DNA from: Ornithinimicrobium faecis
GTDB lineage: Bacteria; Actinomycetota; Actinomycetes; Actinomycetales; Dermatophilaceae
Assembly (NCBI RefSeq): GCF_023923225.1
Contig: NZ_CP099489.1
Span: 4,092,001-4,156,000 of the forward strand
Direction: 5' to 3'
DNA: 64,000 bases
Each line of letters starts with the position of its first letter. The stretch's first letter is position 1. The notes below the pieces were generated by a model, which saw only the letters and a program-made list of their open reading frames with translations, was not told the origin of the DNA and did no database searches. Shown piece after piece: positions 25,945 to 36,234 of the stretch. The position numbers and the translations under genes are program-made.

Positions 25945-28179
25945 TCACCCGACCTGCAGCACCGTCATCCGGTGCGCGGCCCGCGTGAGCACGACATAGA
26001 GCACCCGGGGGCCACCCGGGGACTCCGCGATGATCGCCTCGGGGTCCACGACCACGGTCGCATCCCACTCCAGGCCCTTGGAGGACAGCGGGTCGATCAA
26101 CACCACGCGTCCGTCATGGCGCCCGGTCACCTCGCCCAGGTCGGACCACCAGCGCTGCGGGGCGATGACCGCGATCGAGCCGGCGACCTCGTCGGCGAGG
26201 CGCTCCAGCGCCTCACCGGTGGCCGCCGCGACGGCGGCACCGTCGGCCGGCACCGCAACCTCCACCGGCTCAACCCCGGTGTCGCGCACAGCATCCGGGA
26301 TGTCCGCGTCGGGGACGTACTGACGGATCAACACCTCGGCATACTCAAAGATCTCGCGGGCGTTGCGGTAGTTGGTGGTCATGTGGAAGGAGCGGCGCAC
26401 CGAGCTGCCGAACGCCTCCTCGCGGGCAGCCAGCGACTCCTCCATGTCGGGCCAGGAGCTCTGTGCCGCGTCACCGACCACGGTCCAGGAGGCCCAGCGG
26501 CCGCGGCGGCCCAGCATCCGCCACTGCATCGGCGAGAGGTCCTGCGCCTCGTCGACCAGCACGTGGGCGTATTCGTCGGCCCCGGTCACCCGCCCGGACA
26601 GCAGGCGTTGGCGGGGGTCGGTGGAGATGCGCTGTCCGGAGCCGTCCCCGGACGGGGCCGAGGCGATCGGCTCGTCGCGGTCCAGCCCCACGCGCAGGGC
26701 AGAGGTGCCGTATTGCGAGGCGTCCTCCAGCTCCTCGATCTCATAGAAGCCGCGTTCCTCGGAGGGCAGGTCCACCATCTGACCCAGCCGGGCGGCCAGG
26801 TCGTCGACGAGGGCCACGTCGGCCACGCTCCAGGTGCCCGCCTCCAGGGCGGTCTGCAGTGAAGACGCGAGTATGCCGGCGCTCGCCTCCCCGATCAGGT
26901 CACCGGCGAGCCGGCGGGCTGTGTCAGGGTCGGCCAGCCAGAGCAGCACCTCGCGGGAGTCGACCGGGCGCCACCACTGGCGGGCGAACGCCTCGACGTC
27001 TGTCGAGTCCTCGAACTTGTCCAGGAACTCGTCCTTCTCACCCTCGTGCACCTGCGCCCAGGCAGCCTCGGCGAGCTCCCGGAGCGCGGCGTCGAAGGAG
27101 CTGTTGCGGTGGTGATGGCGCAACACCGACCGGCGCACGCGTGCCAGGGCAGGCGCCTCCAGCCGGATCGCCTGGCCGGCAACGAAGACGCGCAGGAGGT
27201 CTGGTGCGTCCGGGATCGGTTCGCGCGCAAGACGACTCAGCACCTGACGGATGGCGAGACTGCCCTTGATCGCGGCGGCCTCCGGCGGATCGTTGCGGGT
27301 TGCCGTGATGCCGCCGACCAGGTCACCGACCGAGCGCAGCACGACCGAGTCCTCGCCCAGTCCGGGCAGCACCCGCTCGATATAGGCGGTGTACGCCGCG
27401 GACGGGCCCACCACCAGAACTCCGCCGGACTCGAAACGGCGACGATCGGCATACAGCAGGTAGGCCGCGCGGTGCAGGGCGACCACGGTCTTGCCGGTCC
27501 CCGGGCCACCGGTGATCTCGGTGACGCCACGGGCAGCGGCGCGGATCGCCTCGTCCTGGTGCTGCTGGATGGTGGCGACGATGTCGCGCATCCGCTGGCC
27601 ACGCGAGCGGGTCAGGGCCGCGATCAGGGCACCGTCACCCACCACGACCAGGTCGTCGGGCGCCTCGGTGACCATCAGGTCGTCCTCGATGCCGATGACC
27701 AGCTCTCCCTGACAGCGCAGCACGCGGCGCCTCAGGACACCCTGGGGGTCAACCGGCGTGGCGCGATAGAAGGGGGCGGCAGCTGGCGCGCGCCAGTCGA
27801 TCACCAGCGGCTCGTAGTCGTCGTCGCGCACGCCGAGGCGGCCGACATAACGCACCTCGCGGTCCGGCTCCTGCCCCTGCTGCTGGCCCCCGTGATCGAG
27901 GTCGAGCCGGCCGAAGACCAGCCCCTCGTGCTGGTGCTGGAGGGAGGCCGTGCGGCGCGAGGCGGAGAAGACCAGGGCGTCACGCTCGAACAGCCCTGCC
28001 ATCTCCTCCTCGCGGGGGTCGCCGGTGCCGCGCCGGTCGGTCTGACCCCGCGCCATGCCCTCGGCATGCACCAACTGGGCGCGGTCGACCGCCTTGGCGA
28101 GCTCGGTGTAGACGCGGTCCACGTGGGCCTGCTCCACGGCGATCTCACGCGCGACATCATCCTCGGTCGCTTCAGTCAC
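25945..28179 (-). CDS. HelD-like superfamily 1 ATPase/helicase
   Basis: 744 residues from the GTG at 28179, which has GGAGGGG about ten bases upstream. Walker A is GGPGTGKT (K230), Walker B is LVDEAQD (D543, E544), with VVGDAAQS and SSKGLEWDATVV as later SF1 motifs and VLTRAAHRMTVL at the end. The N-terminus is a coiled-coil (REIAVEQAHVDRVYTELAKAVDRAQ). Length and layout agree with HelD proteins, which bind RNA polymerase and help release it from DNA or inhibitors; UvrD-like DNA helicase IV is the other reading. An upstream GTG at 28215 is an alternative start. It stands alone, with dnaX 87 bases downstream. Confidence 0.85.
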   Translation of the reverse strand: MTEATEDDVAREIAVEQAHVDRVYTELAKAVDRAQLVHAEGMARGQTDRRGTGDPREEEMAGLFERDALVFSASRRTASLQHQHEGLVFGRLDLDHGGQQQGQEPDREVRYVGRLGVRDDDYEPLVIDWRAPAAAPFYRATPVDPQGVLRRRVLRCQGELVIGIEDDLMVTEAPDDLVVVGDGALIAALTRSRGQRMRDIVATIQQHQDEAIRAAARGVTEITGGPGTGKTVVALHRAAYLLYADRRRFESGGVLVVGPSAAYTAYIERVLPGLGEDSVVLRSVGDLVGGITATRNDPPEAAAIKGSLAIRQVLSRLAREPIPDAPDLLRVFVAGQAIRLEAPALARVRRSVLRHHHRNSSFDAALRELAEAAWAQVHEGEKDEFLDKFEDSTDVEAFARQWWRPVDSREVLLWLADPDTARRLAGDLIGEASAGILASSLQTALEAGTWSVADVALVDDLAARLGQMVDLPSEERGFYEIEELEDASQYGTSALRVGLDRDEPIASAPSGDGSGQRISTDPRQRLLSGRVTGADEYAHVLVDEAQDLSPMQWRMLGRRGRWASWTVVGDAAQSSWPDMEESLAAREEAFGSSVRRSFHMTTNYRNAREIFEYAEVLIRQYVPDADIPDAVRDTGVEPVEVAVPADGAAVAAATGEALERLADEVAGSIAVIAPQRWWSDLGEVTGRHDGRVVLIDPLSSKGLEWDATVVVDPEAIIAESPGGPRVLYVVLTRAAHRMTVLQVG

Positions 28180-28294
28180 CTTCGGTCCATCCCCTCCACC
28201 CGACGGCCTGGTCACGGATGCTGCTCCGCCAATGGGTCGGACTAGCCTACCGGTCCCCAGGTGAACAACAGGTGTCCTCGATCGGCCCGCTCTC

Positions 28295-29293
28295 TCAGAT
28301 CCAGTCGCGGCGGGCGGCCTGGACTCCGGCCTGGAACCTGGTGCCCGCGCTGAGGGTCTGCATGATGGCAGCGACCCGACGCTCCACCGTGCGCTTGGAG
28401 ACCCCCACGCTCCTGGCAATCTGCTGGTCCGTGGCCCCGGCGGCGAGCAGGCTCAGGATGCGGCGATCGCGCGCCTCGAGCGGTGCCTCGTCGGACTCGC
28501 CGGACACCCGTGCCAGCGTCGGTGCCATCGGTGTGGACAGCTCAAAGGCCACGTCGAACAGTGCGCCAACCGCGGCGACCGCCGCCCGACGCCGTACGAC
28601 GAACGAGCCGTCAGCCCGGGGGTCGTGCCGGGACAGATCGACCAGGGCGGACTTGTCATCCACCACCAGCCCGCCAAACGGCAGGCCGTCCCCCACCAGG
28701 ATCCGCTGACCGGAGTTGGCCATCGCCTCGAGTCGCGGGAGCACTCCCTCGTGATTGAACAGGGCGACGTCCACCACCATGCTCATGGCCGACGGCGGCA
28801 CCGAGGGTTGGACGACCGCTGAGGGGTCCTCCTCCTGCAGCAGCCTCCTGGAGGCGGGCGAGTCGTCCATGAAATAGCGCAGCCGCTCCTGAGCCGTGGC
28901 GGACAGGGAGTGGGCCGCCAGCACGACCTGCTCGACCGAGCGCAACATCTCCACCCCCACGAAGGCGGGCTCATCCGGTGTGGTCCGGGCCTGCCGCCAA
29001 AGCGCCCCGAGCTCGGACGCCGTGTTGCGGGTGGAGCGCGCCCGGGCCTCGAGGGACGCGGCCAGCCGCGGCATCGCCGTCTCGGGCGGCAGGATGTCCC
29101 ACACCCCCGGGCCGATGGGCGTGATGAGCTGACGGCCAACCAGGAAGGCCGCCGCGCGGTCCACGTCCTCCGGATGCAGCCCCGAGTCGACGAGGGCCTC
29201 CCGGGTCGGGCGACCGATCCGCAGCATCGTCAGATAGAGCGAGGAGAGATAGTCCTCGAACTGCGGATCGGCCAGATCGTCCAGTCTGGGCAT
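28295..29293 (-). CDS. TrmB-like/LuxR-type transcriptional regulator (paralogue 2)
   Basis: 332 residues from an ATG with GGGAGG upstream. The layout matches the regulator at 16138-17142: a winged-helix N-terminus (IGRPTREALVDSGLHPEDVDRAAAFLVGRQLI), a central domain including GQRILVGDGLPFGGLVVDDKSALVD, and a C-terminal LuxR-type helix-turn-helix (RRILSLLAAGATDQQIARSVGVSKRTVERRVAAIMQTL followed by TRFQAG). No obvious target gene is adjacent: HelD is downstream on the same strand and purD is divergent 450 bases away. A perfect palindrome lies 92 bases upstream of its start. The effector is unknown. Confidence 0.82.
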   Translation of the reverse strand: MPRLDDLADPQFEDYLSSLYLTMLRIGRPTREALVDSGLHPEDVDRAAAFLVGRQLITPIGPGVWDILPPETAMPRLAASLEARARSTRNTASELGALWRQARTTPDEPAFVGVEMLRSVEQVVLAAHSLSATAQERLRYFMDDSPASRRLLQEEDPSAVVQPSVPPSAMSMVVDVALFNHEGVLPRLEAMANSGQRILVGDGLPFGGLVVDDKSALVDLSRHDPRADGSFVVRRRAAVAAVGALFDVAFELSTPMAPTLARVSGESDEAPLEARDRRILSLLAAGATDQQIARSVGVSKRTVERRVAAIMQTLSAGTRFQAGVQAARRDWI

Positions 29294-29384
29294 GCGGAGC
29301 CTCCCTGCGTTGTCGGCGCCGCCGTGGCTCGCTCACCATCATGTCGGATCACCGCCATTGACTATAAACCGCCACATCTGGGCG

Positions 29385-29396
29385 TGACATCTGTCA
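29385..29396. promoter_or_regulatory. Palindrome upstream of regulator paralogue 2
   Basis: TGACA-TC-TGTCA is a perfect inverted repeat. It lies 92 bases from the regulator start, near the possible -10 element, and may be an autoregulatory site. Confidence 0.4.
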
Positions 29397-29490
29397 GCGG
29401 TCGTGTCATTGTGGTGCAACCGGCCTAGCCGGAGTGGGGACCGTGTGAGTCGACTGTTATCCCCCCGAGACAGTCCGACCCCGCCCCACC

Positions 29491-29540
29491 GCGTGGCCCA
29501 CCTGGGAGAAGACCCCCCCTGCCTCCCAGGTGGGCCACGC
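29491..29540. repeat. Perfect 18-base-pair hairpin in a divergent intergenic region
   Basis: Bases 29491-29508 (start GCGTGGCCCACC) pair without mismatch with 29523-29540, leaving a 14-base C-rich loop. No gene ends here; the genes on both sides begin away from it. It is therefore not an ordinary terminator of either flanking gene, and no T-run follows. Confidence 0.85.
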
Positions 29541-29556
29541 CCCTGTCTCCCCCCAA

Positions 29557-29609
29557 TTTTGGTAGAGGTTTCGTACGCCCCAGAACACCTTTTGTCAGGA
29601 TCTCGTACG
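29557..29609 (-). repeat. Degenerate inverted copy of the purD-purC repeat, 32-base spacing
   Basis: GGTAGAGGTTTCGTACG (29561-29577) is the near-exact complement of the core in the purD-purC gap. A weaker copy ending TCTCGTACG follows, with the two TCGTACG elements at 29571 and 29603, exactly 32 bases apart. The array therefore lies on both sides of purD in opposite orientation. Confidence 0.65.
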
Positions 29610-29742
29610 TCACTCGTGGCCGGGGCTCGTTGGCCGCAGAGAGCAGCCGCGCCGGTTCGCCGCGCCGGTCGAGGCTCAGCCGGGCCCGTAGTGGCCGGAG
29701 GTCCGAGTTCTGCCTGGGGCGCCCCTGGCTTAGTGTCGTCCC

Positions 29743-31020
29743 GTGAGGGTTCTCGTCATTGGCTCCGGCGCGCGCGAGCACGCCATCGTCCGCGCGCTGG
29801 CCGCCGACCCGACCGTCGACGCCGTGCTCGCCGCCCCCGGCAACCCCGGGATCAACCTGGTGGCCCAGTGCCTCCCCGACTGCGGACCGGTCACCGATCC
29901 GGCCGCCATGTCCAAGCTCGCCGAGGACGTGGGCGCTGACCTCGTCATCGTCGGGCCGGAGGCCCCGCTCGTGGCCGGTGTCGCCGACGCCGTTCGCGCT
30001 CGTGGCATCGCCTGTTTCGGCCCGTCCGCAGCAGCGGCCGCCCTCGAGGGGAGCAAGGCCTTCGCCAAGGAGGTCATGGCCGCCGCTGGTGTGCCGACGG
30101 CTCTGGCGCACGTCTGCACGTCCGAGGACGAGGTCGTGGCAGCCCTGCAGGCCACCGGCTCTCCGTTTGTCGTCAAGGACGACGGCCTGGCGGCCGGCAA
30201 GGGCGTGGTCGTCACCGATGACCACGACGAGGCACTGGCCCACGGCCTCGCCTGCCTGGCCAAGGACGATGGGCGAGTCGTCATCGAGGAGTTCCTCGAC
30301 GGTCCGGAGATCTCGCTGTTCTGCATCAGCGACGGCACCGAGGTCCGCGCCCTGGCACCGGCCCAGGACTTCAAGCGCATCGGCGATCTGGACACCGGCC
30401 CCAACACCGGCGGGATGGGCGCCTACAGTCCCCTCCCCTGGGCGCCCGATGGGCTGGTCGAGGAGGTCCTGGAGCGCATCGCCCAACCCACCATCGACGA
30501 GATGCGCCGACGCGGCACGCCGTTCGCGGGCGTGTTGTATGTCGGTCTGGCGCTGACCTCGCGCGGCCTGCGCGTCGTCGAGTTCAACGCACGCTTCGGT
30601 GACCCCGAGACCCAGGTCGTCCTGGCCCGACTGCGCACGCCCCTGGCCCAACTGCTGGACGCTGCCGCGCACGGACGACTCGCCGAGTTGCCGGAGCTGT
30701 CCTGGCACGACCTGGCAGCCGTCACCGTGGTGCTCGCCTGCGAGGGCTATCCCCAGACCCCGGTGGTTGGCGCCGCCATCTCCGGGCTCGAGGAGTGTGG
30801 AGCCCTGGAGCACGTGCAGGTGCTGCACGCCGGCACCGCCGACACCCCGGAGGGCGTTGTCGCCTCGGGCGGGCGCGTCCTGTCCGTCGTCGGGACCGGC
30901 CCCGATCTGACGACCGCCCGCGAGCATGCCTATGCGGGTGTCGCCGCGATCGATCTGGTCGGCGGACAGCACCGCACCGACATCGCCCAGCGCGCCGCGG
31001 AGGGGACGGTCCTGACGTGA
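29743..31020 (+). CDS. purD: Phosphoribosylamine-glycine ligase
   Basis: 425 residues from a GTG start. The N-terminal MRVLVIGSGAREHAIVRAL and APGNPG segments, the ATP-grasp core (PFVVKDDGLAAGKGVVV, EEFLDGPEISL) and the NTGGMGAYSP loop are all diagnostic of PurD. It joins phosphoribosylamine to glycine with ATP, the second step of purine synthesis, in the cytoplasm. It is followed by purC after 130 bases filled by a repeat array, then by purL. A degenerate inverted form of the same repeat lies upstream. Confidence 0.97.
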   Translation: MRVLVIGSGAREHAIVRALAADPTVDAVLAAPGNPGINLVAQCLPDCGPVTDPAAMSKLAEDVGADLVIVGPEAPLVAGVADAVRARGIACFGPSAAAAALEGSKAFAKEVMAAAGVPTALAHVCTSEDEVVAALQATGSPFVVKDDGLAAGKGVVVTDDHDEALAHGLACLAKDDGRVVIEEFLDGPEISLFCISDGTEVRALAPAQDFKRIGDLDTGPNTGGMGAYSPLPWAPDGLVEEVLERIAQPTIDEMRRRGTPFAGVLYVGLALTSRGLRVVEFNARFGDPETQVVLARLRTPLAQLLDAAAHGRLAELPELSWHDLAAVTVVLACEGYPQTPVVGAAISGLEECGALEHVQVLHAGTADTPEGVVASGGRVLSVVGTGPDLTTAREHAYAGVAAIDLVGGQHRTDIAQRAAEGTVLT

Positions 31021-31024
31021 GGCG

Positions 31025-31142
31025 AGCGAAACCTCTACGAAATGGCGTGGGGAGCGTACGAAACCTCTACGAAGTTGCGGGGGAAGCGTACGAAACCTCT
31101 ACGAAAATGCGGGGGGACCGTACGAAACCTCTACGAAAAAGG
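31025..31142 (+). repeat. Four-copy 32-base-period array between purD and purC
   Basis: The 20-base core GCGTACGAAACCTCTACGAA occurs four times (the first copy reads GCGAGCGAAACC...). The ACCTCTACGAA part starts at 31031, 31063, 31095 and 31127, exactly 32 bases apart. The 12 bases between cores are G-rich and variable. The array fills almost the whole gap and ends about nine bases before the purC start. Confidence 0.92.
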
Positions 31143-31150
31143 GTGAGGCC

Positions 31151-32140
31151 GTGAACGAGCCAGAGACCACAGCCGGGCTGCCCGGCGAGCTCCCCGGGTT
31201 CATGCCGGTCTATTCCGGCAAGGTCCGCGAGCTGTTCGCCCCCATCTCGCCCGAGACCGGGCTGGTCGATGAGTCCCGGCTGCTGCTGGTCGCGTCCGAC
31301 CGGATCTCCGCCTTCGACCACGTCATCGACAGCCCCATCCCGGACAAGGGCGCGGTCCTGACCCAGCTCTCGCTCTGGTGGTTCGACCAGTTGGCCGACC
31401 TGATCCCCAACCACGTCCTGGACACCGGCGTCCCCGAGCGGGTCGCTGGCCGGGCCATCACCGTGCGCCGGTTGCGCATGCTGCCGGTGGAGTGCATTGC
31501 CCGCGCCTACCTGACCGGCGGCGGCCTGAACGAATACCGCGCGAGCGGCACGGTCAGCGGCGTCACCCTGCCGCAGGGTCTCGAGGACGGGTCGCGACTG
31601 CCCGAGCCGATCTTCACCCCGAGCACCAAGGCCCCGGCCGGCGAGCACGACGAGCCGATGTCTTTCGAGGACGTCGAGGATGAGCTGGGCCCCGCCCTGG
31701 CGAGCCGGGTGCGGGACCTGACCCTCGGCATACTCGAGCGAGGCAACGCGATCGCCGCGGAGCGCGGCATCCTGATCGCCGACACCAAGGTGGAGTATGG
31801 CGTTGACCCCGTCTCCCTCGGTGTGGGACCGGATGACGAGATCGACTGGACCACAGTGGATCCCGACGCGATTGAGGTGGTCCTCGCCGACGAGGTGCTG
31901 ACGCCCGACAGCAGCCGCTTCTGGCGGGCCTCGCAGTGGCAACCGGGCTCGACACAGACCTCCTATGACAAGCAGGTGCTGCGCGACTGGCTGCTCTCGG
32001 ACGCGAGTGGTTGGGACCGCAACTCCGGGGAGGCTCCCCCACCGCTGCCCGAGGACGTCATTGACCTGACCCGCGCTCGCTACGTCGAGGCCTACGAGGC
32101 CCTGACGGGGCAGATCTTCGCCGCCCCCACCCCGCTGTAA
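31151..32140 (+). CDS. purC: Phosphoribosylaminoimidazole-succinocarboxamide synthase
   Basis: 329 residues from a GTG start with AGGGTGAGG upstream. SAICAR synthase motifs are present: [39 protein letters not shown], and [11 protein letters not shown]. The enzyme links aspartate to carboxyaminoimidazole ribotide with ATP. It is about 30 residues longer than the typical 295-300, mainly in the C-terminal part ([20 protein letters not shown]). purL follows after 20 bases, so purC and purL are co-transcribed. Confidence 0.97.
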   Translation: MNEPETTAGLPGELPGFMPVYSGKVRELFAPISPETGLVDESRLLLVASDRISAFDHVIDSPIPDKGAVLTQLSLWWFDQLADLIPNHVLDTGVPERVAGRAITVRRLRMLPVECIARAYLTGGGLNEYRASGTVSGVTLPQGLEDGSRLPEPIFTPSTKAPAGEHDEPMSFEDVEDELGPALASRVRDLTLGILERGNAIAAERGILIADTKVEYGVDPVSLGVGPDDEIDWTTVDPDAIEVVLADEVLTPDSSRFWRASQWQPGSTQTSYDKQVLRDWLLSDASGWDRNSGEAPPPLPEDVIDLTRARYVEAYEALTGQIFAAPTPL

Positions 32141-32160
32141 CGTCCGAGGAGACCCTGCTG

Positions 32161-35100
32161 ATGGCCGCCCACGACTCTGCGTTGACCACCTTCACCGGTG
32201 GCTCCGCGCTCTCCGACTTTCGGGCCCGCGCCCTGCTCCGTCGACTGCAGGCGGTGGCGCCCCGCGTGACCGGGGTGAGCGCGCACTATGAGCACTGGGT
32301 CGCCTCCGAGACCCCGCTCGATGCCCAGCAGACCGAGACCCTCGGGCGGTTGCTCACCTATGGCGACCCGCACGAGCCCGCTGACCACGACGCCGGTGAG
32401 CCCGCCCCAGGCCAGGCGACGGTCGTGGTCACCCCACGACTGGGCACCATCTCGCCGTGGGCCAGCAAGGCCACCGACATCGTGCACAACTGTGGGATCG
32501 CCATCCACCGGGTCGAGCGGGCCGTGGGTCACACCCTCACCCTCGACGGGCCGGAGCCGCTGACGGAGGACGAGTGGGTCGCCTGTGCGGACCTGCTGCA
32601 CGACCGGATGACCGAGACGGCGCTGCCGAGTCACGAGGGCGCCGCCGCGCTGTTCGCCGAGCGCGAGGCCGCCCCGATGGAGCTCGTCGACGTGCTCGGC
32701 CGGGGACGCGCGGCGCTCGTGGAGGCGGACACCACGTGGGGCCTGGCCCTTGCGACCGACGAGATCGACTATCTCGTTGACGCCTTCACCCAGATCGGGC
32801 GCAACCCCACCGACGTCGAGCTCACGATGTTTGCCCAGGCCAACTCCGAGCACTGCCGCCACAAGATCTTCAACGCCGACTTCATCATCGACGGGCAGCC
32901 GCAGGAGCACACCCTGTTTGGCATGATCCGGCACACCGAGCAGGTTGCCGGGCAAGGCACGGTCGTGGCCTACAAGGACAACGCCTCGGTCATGGAGGGC
33001 GGCCCCATCACCCGCTGGCTGCCGACCGGTGACCTCGACTCGGCCCGCCGCTACTCGGCATACGAGGACGAGGTCCACGTGCTGATGAAGGTGGAGACCC
33101 ACAACCACCCCACCGCGATCTCGCCGTTCGCGGGCGCCGCCACCGGCGCCGGGGGCGAGATCCGCGACGAGGGCGCGACCGGGCGGGGTTCGGCACCCAA
33201 GGCCGGGCTGAGCGGCTTCGTTGTGTCCAACCTGCACCTGCCGGGCACGAACGAGCCGTGGGAGGCCGACCTCTACGGCGCACCCGACCACCTCGCCTCG
33301 CCCCTGGACATCATGTTGGAGGGCCCGATCGGCGCGGCCGCCTTCAACAACGAGTTCGGGCGCCCCGCCCTCGGAGGCTTCTTCCGCGTCTATGAGCAGA
33401 CCGTCGACGGGGTGCGCCGCGGCTATCACAAGCCGATCATGAGCGCCGGCGGTCTCGGCTCGATCAGCGCCTCCCAGACCGAGAAGATCCGCTTCGAGCC
33501 CGGCACACTGCTCGTGCAGATCGGCGGACCCGGCATGCGCATCGGCATGGGCGGCGGGGCGGCCAGCTCGATGGCCTCCGGTGTCAACGCCGCCGAGCTC
33601 GACTTCGACTCCGTCCAGCGCGGCAACCCCGAGATGGAGCGTCGCGCGCAGGAGGTCATCAACCACTGTGCCTCGCTCGGGGCCGACAACCCGGTCCTCG
33701 CGATCCACGACGTGGGCGCTGGCGGCCTGAGCAACGCCTTCCCCGAGCTCGTCGACGACGCCGGCCTGGGCGCCCGTTTCGACCTGTCCGCGGTGCCGCT
33801 GGAGGAGTCCGGCCTGGCTCCCAAGGAGATCTGGTCCAACGAGAGCCAGGAGCGCTATGTCCTGGCCATCGCCCCCGACTCACTCACCGAGTTTGCGACG
33901 CTCTGCGAGCGCGAGAGGTGCCCGTATGCCGTGGTGGGGGTTGCGCAGGCCGACCCCCAGTTGGTCCTGGGTGACCCGGGGACCGCTGAGGCAGAGGCGC
34001 CGGATGCTGGAGTGAAGGCCGTCGCCGCGCAGGCCGTCGACATGCCGATGGAGGTCCTGCTGGGCAAGCCTCCGAAGATGACCCGCGACGCGCGGCGCGT
34101 GCACCGCTCCGCGCCCGACCTGGACCGCGCCGGACTGGAGGGGTCCGCAGTGCGCGACTCGGCATACGCCGTCCTGCGGCACCCGAGCGTGGCCTCCAAG
34201 CGCTTCCTGATCACCATCGGTGACCGGACGGTCGGTGGGCTGAGCCACCGCGACCAGCTGGTCGGCCCCTGGCAGGTGCCGGTCGCCGACGTCGCCGTCA
34301 CCCTGTCCGACCTGGTCGGGACGGCCGGTCAGGCGATGGCCAGCGGCGAGCGCACCCCGCTCGCCGCGGTGGACGGCCCGGCCTCGGGACGGATGGCGGT
34401 CGGTGAGGCGCTGACCAACCTGCTCGCCGCGCCCGTGACGCTCAGCGGCGTGAAGCTGTCCTGCAACTGGATGGCCGCCGCCGGCGAGGACGGCGAGGAC
34501 GCTGCCCTCTATGACACGGTCCACGCGGTGGCCATGGGGCTCTGCCCCGCGCTGGGCATCTCCGTGCCGGTCGGCAAGGACTCCCTGTCAATGCGGACGA
34601 CCTGGACTGCGGATGGTGTTGCGCGGCAGGTGATCTCGCCGGTTTCTCTGGTCGTCACCGCGTTCGCTGCCCTGCCCGACGTGGCCGGGACGCTCACCCC
34701 GCAGTTGCCCGCCGACTCGGCTCTGCTGCTGGTCGACCTGGGCGAGGGCCGCAACCGACTCGGCGGCTCAATGCTGGCGCAGGTGCGCGGCGAGTTTGGC
34801 GGCACGGTGCCCGACCTCGATGACCCGGCCCGCCTGCTCGCCCTGGCCGACGCGCTCACTGCACTGCGCGCGCAGGGCCTGCTCTCGGCATACCACGACC
34901 GCTCCGACGGTGGCCTGTGGGCGACCCTGTGCGAGATGGCCTTTGCCGGGGCCGTGGGCCTCGACGTCACGCTGCCCGGTGAGGATGGCGTGGCCGCGCT
35001 GTTCACGGAGGAGCTGGGGGTCGTGCTGGGGGTGCCCGCTGAGTCGGTGGAGCAGGCCCGGCAGGTGCTCGCCGACCACGGGCTGGGCGACCTGACCCAC

Positions 35101-36114
35101 CACGTCGGCGGGGCCACGACCGAGCGTCGGGTGCGCGTCCGCGGTGGTGGCGTGGAGATCGACGAGTCGCTGCGGGACCTGGCGCAGGCCTGGGACGAGG
35201 CCTCCTGGCGGATCAGCGCGTTGCGCGACAACCCGGAGTGCGCCGACCAGGAGCACGCGGCCTTCGGCAGCGACGACGACCCTGGCCTGCACCTGGAGAC
35301 GACCTTCGATGCGACCGAGGACATCACCGCGCCCTATCTCAACCTGGGTGCGCGGCCCGCCGTCGCGATCCTGCGCGAGCAGGGGGTCAACAGTCACCTG
35401 GAGACGGCCTTCGCCTTCGATCGTGCCGGGTTCGACACCTTCGACGTCCACATGACCGATCTGCAGAGTGGGCGCTTCGACCTGGCCGATGCTGTCGGGC
35501 TCGTGGCGTGCGGTGGCTTCTCCTACGGCGACACGCTCGGAGCCGGTGAGGGCTGGGCACGCTCGGTGCTGTTCAACGAGGCGCTGACCGAGTCGTTCGG
35601 GTCCTTCTTTGCCCGGTCGGACACTTTTGCCCTGGGCATCTGCAACGGCTGCCAGATGTTCGCTGCCCTGGCTGGGCTCATCCCCGGCGCTGACGCGTGG
35701 CCGCGGTTCACCCGCAACGCCAGCGAGCAGTATGAGGCCCGGCTCAGCCTCGTCGAGGTCCTGGACAGCCCGTCGATCTTCTTCGCCGGCATGGCAGGCT
35801 CGCGGATCCCGATCGCTGTTGCTCACGGCGAGGGCCGGGCCAACTTCTCGGCCCATGGTGATGAGGCCACTGTCCTGGCTGCGGCGCGCTATGTCGACAA
35901 CCACGGCCGGCCCACCGAGGCCTACCCCGCCAACCCGAACGGCTCAGCCGGCGGTCTGACCGCCGTGACCACCCCGGACGGCCGGTTCACCGCGATGATG
36001 CCGCACCCCGAGCGGGTGCAGCGCAACGCGCAGATGTCGTGGACCCCCGGCCCGCTGCACGAGGAGAGCCCCTGGCTGCGGATGTTCCGCAACGCCCGCG
36101 TCTGGGTGGACTGA
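32161..36114 (+). CDS. purL: Phosphoribosylformylglycinamidine synthase, long single-chain form
   Basis: 1317 residues. This is the large one-chain form found in E. coli (1295 residues), not the three-subunit PurS/PurQ/PurL form. The N-terminal PurS-like domain begins [18 protein letters not shown]. The two synthetase halves include [34 protein letters not shown] and [13 protein letters not shown]. The C-terminal class I glutaminase has nucleophile C1161 (GICNGCQ) with H1282 and E1284 (PHPE) completing the triad. It makes FGAM from FGAR, glutamine and ATP. No purS or purQ is seen nearby. It closes the purD-purC-purL cluster and is followed by a 32-base-period array. Confidence 0.97.
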   Translation: MAAHDSALTTFTGGSALSDFRARALLRRLQAVAPRVTGVSAHYEHWVASETPLDAQQTETLGRLLTYGDPHEPADHDAGEPAPGQATVVVTPRLGTISPWASKATDIVHNCGIAIHRVERAVGHTLTLDGPEPLTEDEWVACADLLHDRMTETALPSHEGAAALFAEREAAPMELVDVLGRGRAALVEADTTWGLALATDEIDYLVDAFTQIGRNPTDVELTMFAQANSEHCRHKIFNADFIIDGQPQEHTLFGMIRHTEQVAGQGTVVAYKDNASVMEGGPITRWLPTGDLDSARRYSAYEDEVHVLMKVETHNHPTAISPFAGAATGAGGEIRDEGATGRGSAPKAGLSGFVVSNLHLPGTNEPWEADLYGAPDHLASPLDIMLEGPIGAAAFNNEFGRPALGGFFRVYEQTVDGVRRGYHKPIMSAGGLGSISASQTEKIRFEPGTLLVQIGGPGMRIGMGGGAASSMASGVNAAELDFDSVQRGNPEMERRAQEVINHCASLGADNPVLAIHDVGAGGLSNAFPELVDDAGLGARFDLSAVPLEESGLAPKEIWSNESQERYVLAIAPDSLTEFATLCERERCPYAVVGVAQADPQLVLGDPGTAEAEAPDAGVKAVAAQAVDMPMEVLLGKPPKMTRDARRVHRSAPDLDRAGLEGSAVRDSAYAVLRHPSVASKRFLITIGDRTVGGLSHRDQLVGPWQVPVADVAVTLSDLVGTAGQAMASGERTPLAAVDGPASGRMAVGEALTNLLAAPVTLSGVKLSCNWMAAAGEDGEDAALYDTVHAVAMGLCPALGISVPVGKDSLSMRTTWTADGVARQVISPVSLVVTAFAALPDVAGTLTPQLPADSALLLVDLGEGRNRLGGSMLAQVRGEFGGTVPDLDDPARLLALADALTALRAQGLLSAYHDRSDGGLWATLCEMAFAGAVGLDVTLPGEDGVAALFTEELGVVLGVPAESVEQARQVLADHGLGDLTHHVGGATTERRVRVRGGGVEIDESLRDLAQAWDEASWRISALRDNPECADQEHAAFGSDDDPGLHLETTFDATEDITAPYLNLGARPAVAILREQGVNSHLETAFAFDRAGFDTFDVHMTDLQSGRFDLADAVGLVACGGFSYGDTLGAGEGWARSVLFNEALTESFGSFFARSDTFALGICNGCQMFAALAGLIPGADAWPRFTRNASEQYEARLSLVEVLDSPSIFFAGMAGSRIPIAVAHGEGRANFSAHGDEATVLAAARYVDNHGRPTEAYPANPNGSAGGLTAVTTPDGRFTAMMPHPERVQRNAQMSWTPGPLHEESPWLRMFRNARVWVD

Positions 36115-36138
36115 GGCCCCCCGCCCCGAACCCTTCCC

Positions 36139-36216
36139 CGACCGAGCGCACGAGATCACGGTTCACAGCTCGACCGAGCGCGCGAGATCCGGGCCCACAG
36201 CTCGACCGAGCGCGTC
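36139..36216. repeat. 32-base-period array, three ACCGAGCGC cores
   Basis: ACCGAGCGC starts at 36141, 36173 and 36205, exactly 32 bases apart. The first two units also share the sequence between cores (CGAGATC...CACAGCTCG) with a few changes. The array lies between the convergent ends of purL and the VOC gene and ends about 18 bases before the VOC stop. Confidence 0.9.
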
Positions 36217-36234
36217 GCCGCCTGAGGTCGCGAC

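Larger units (their letters stand above)
29294..29742. other. 449-base divergent intergenic region
   Basis: No gene is visible. It contains a TGACA/TGTCA palindrome (29385-29396), an 18-base-pair hairpin (29491-29540) and a degenerate inverted copy of the purD-purC 32-base-period repeat (29557-29609). A TATAGT hexamer on the minus strand near 29361-29366 is a possible -10 element for the regulator gene. Confidence 0.7.
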
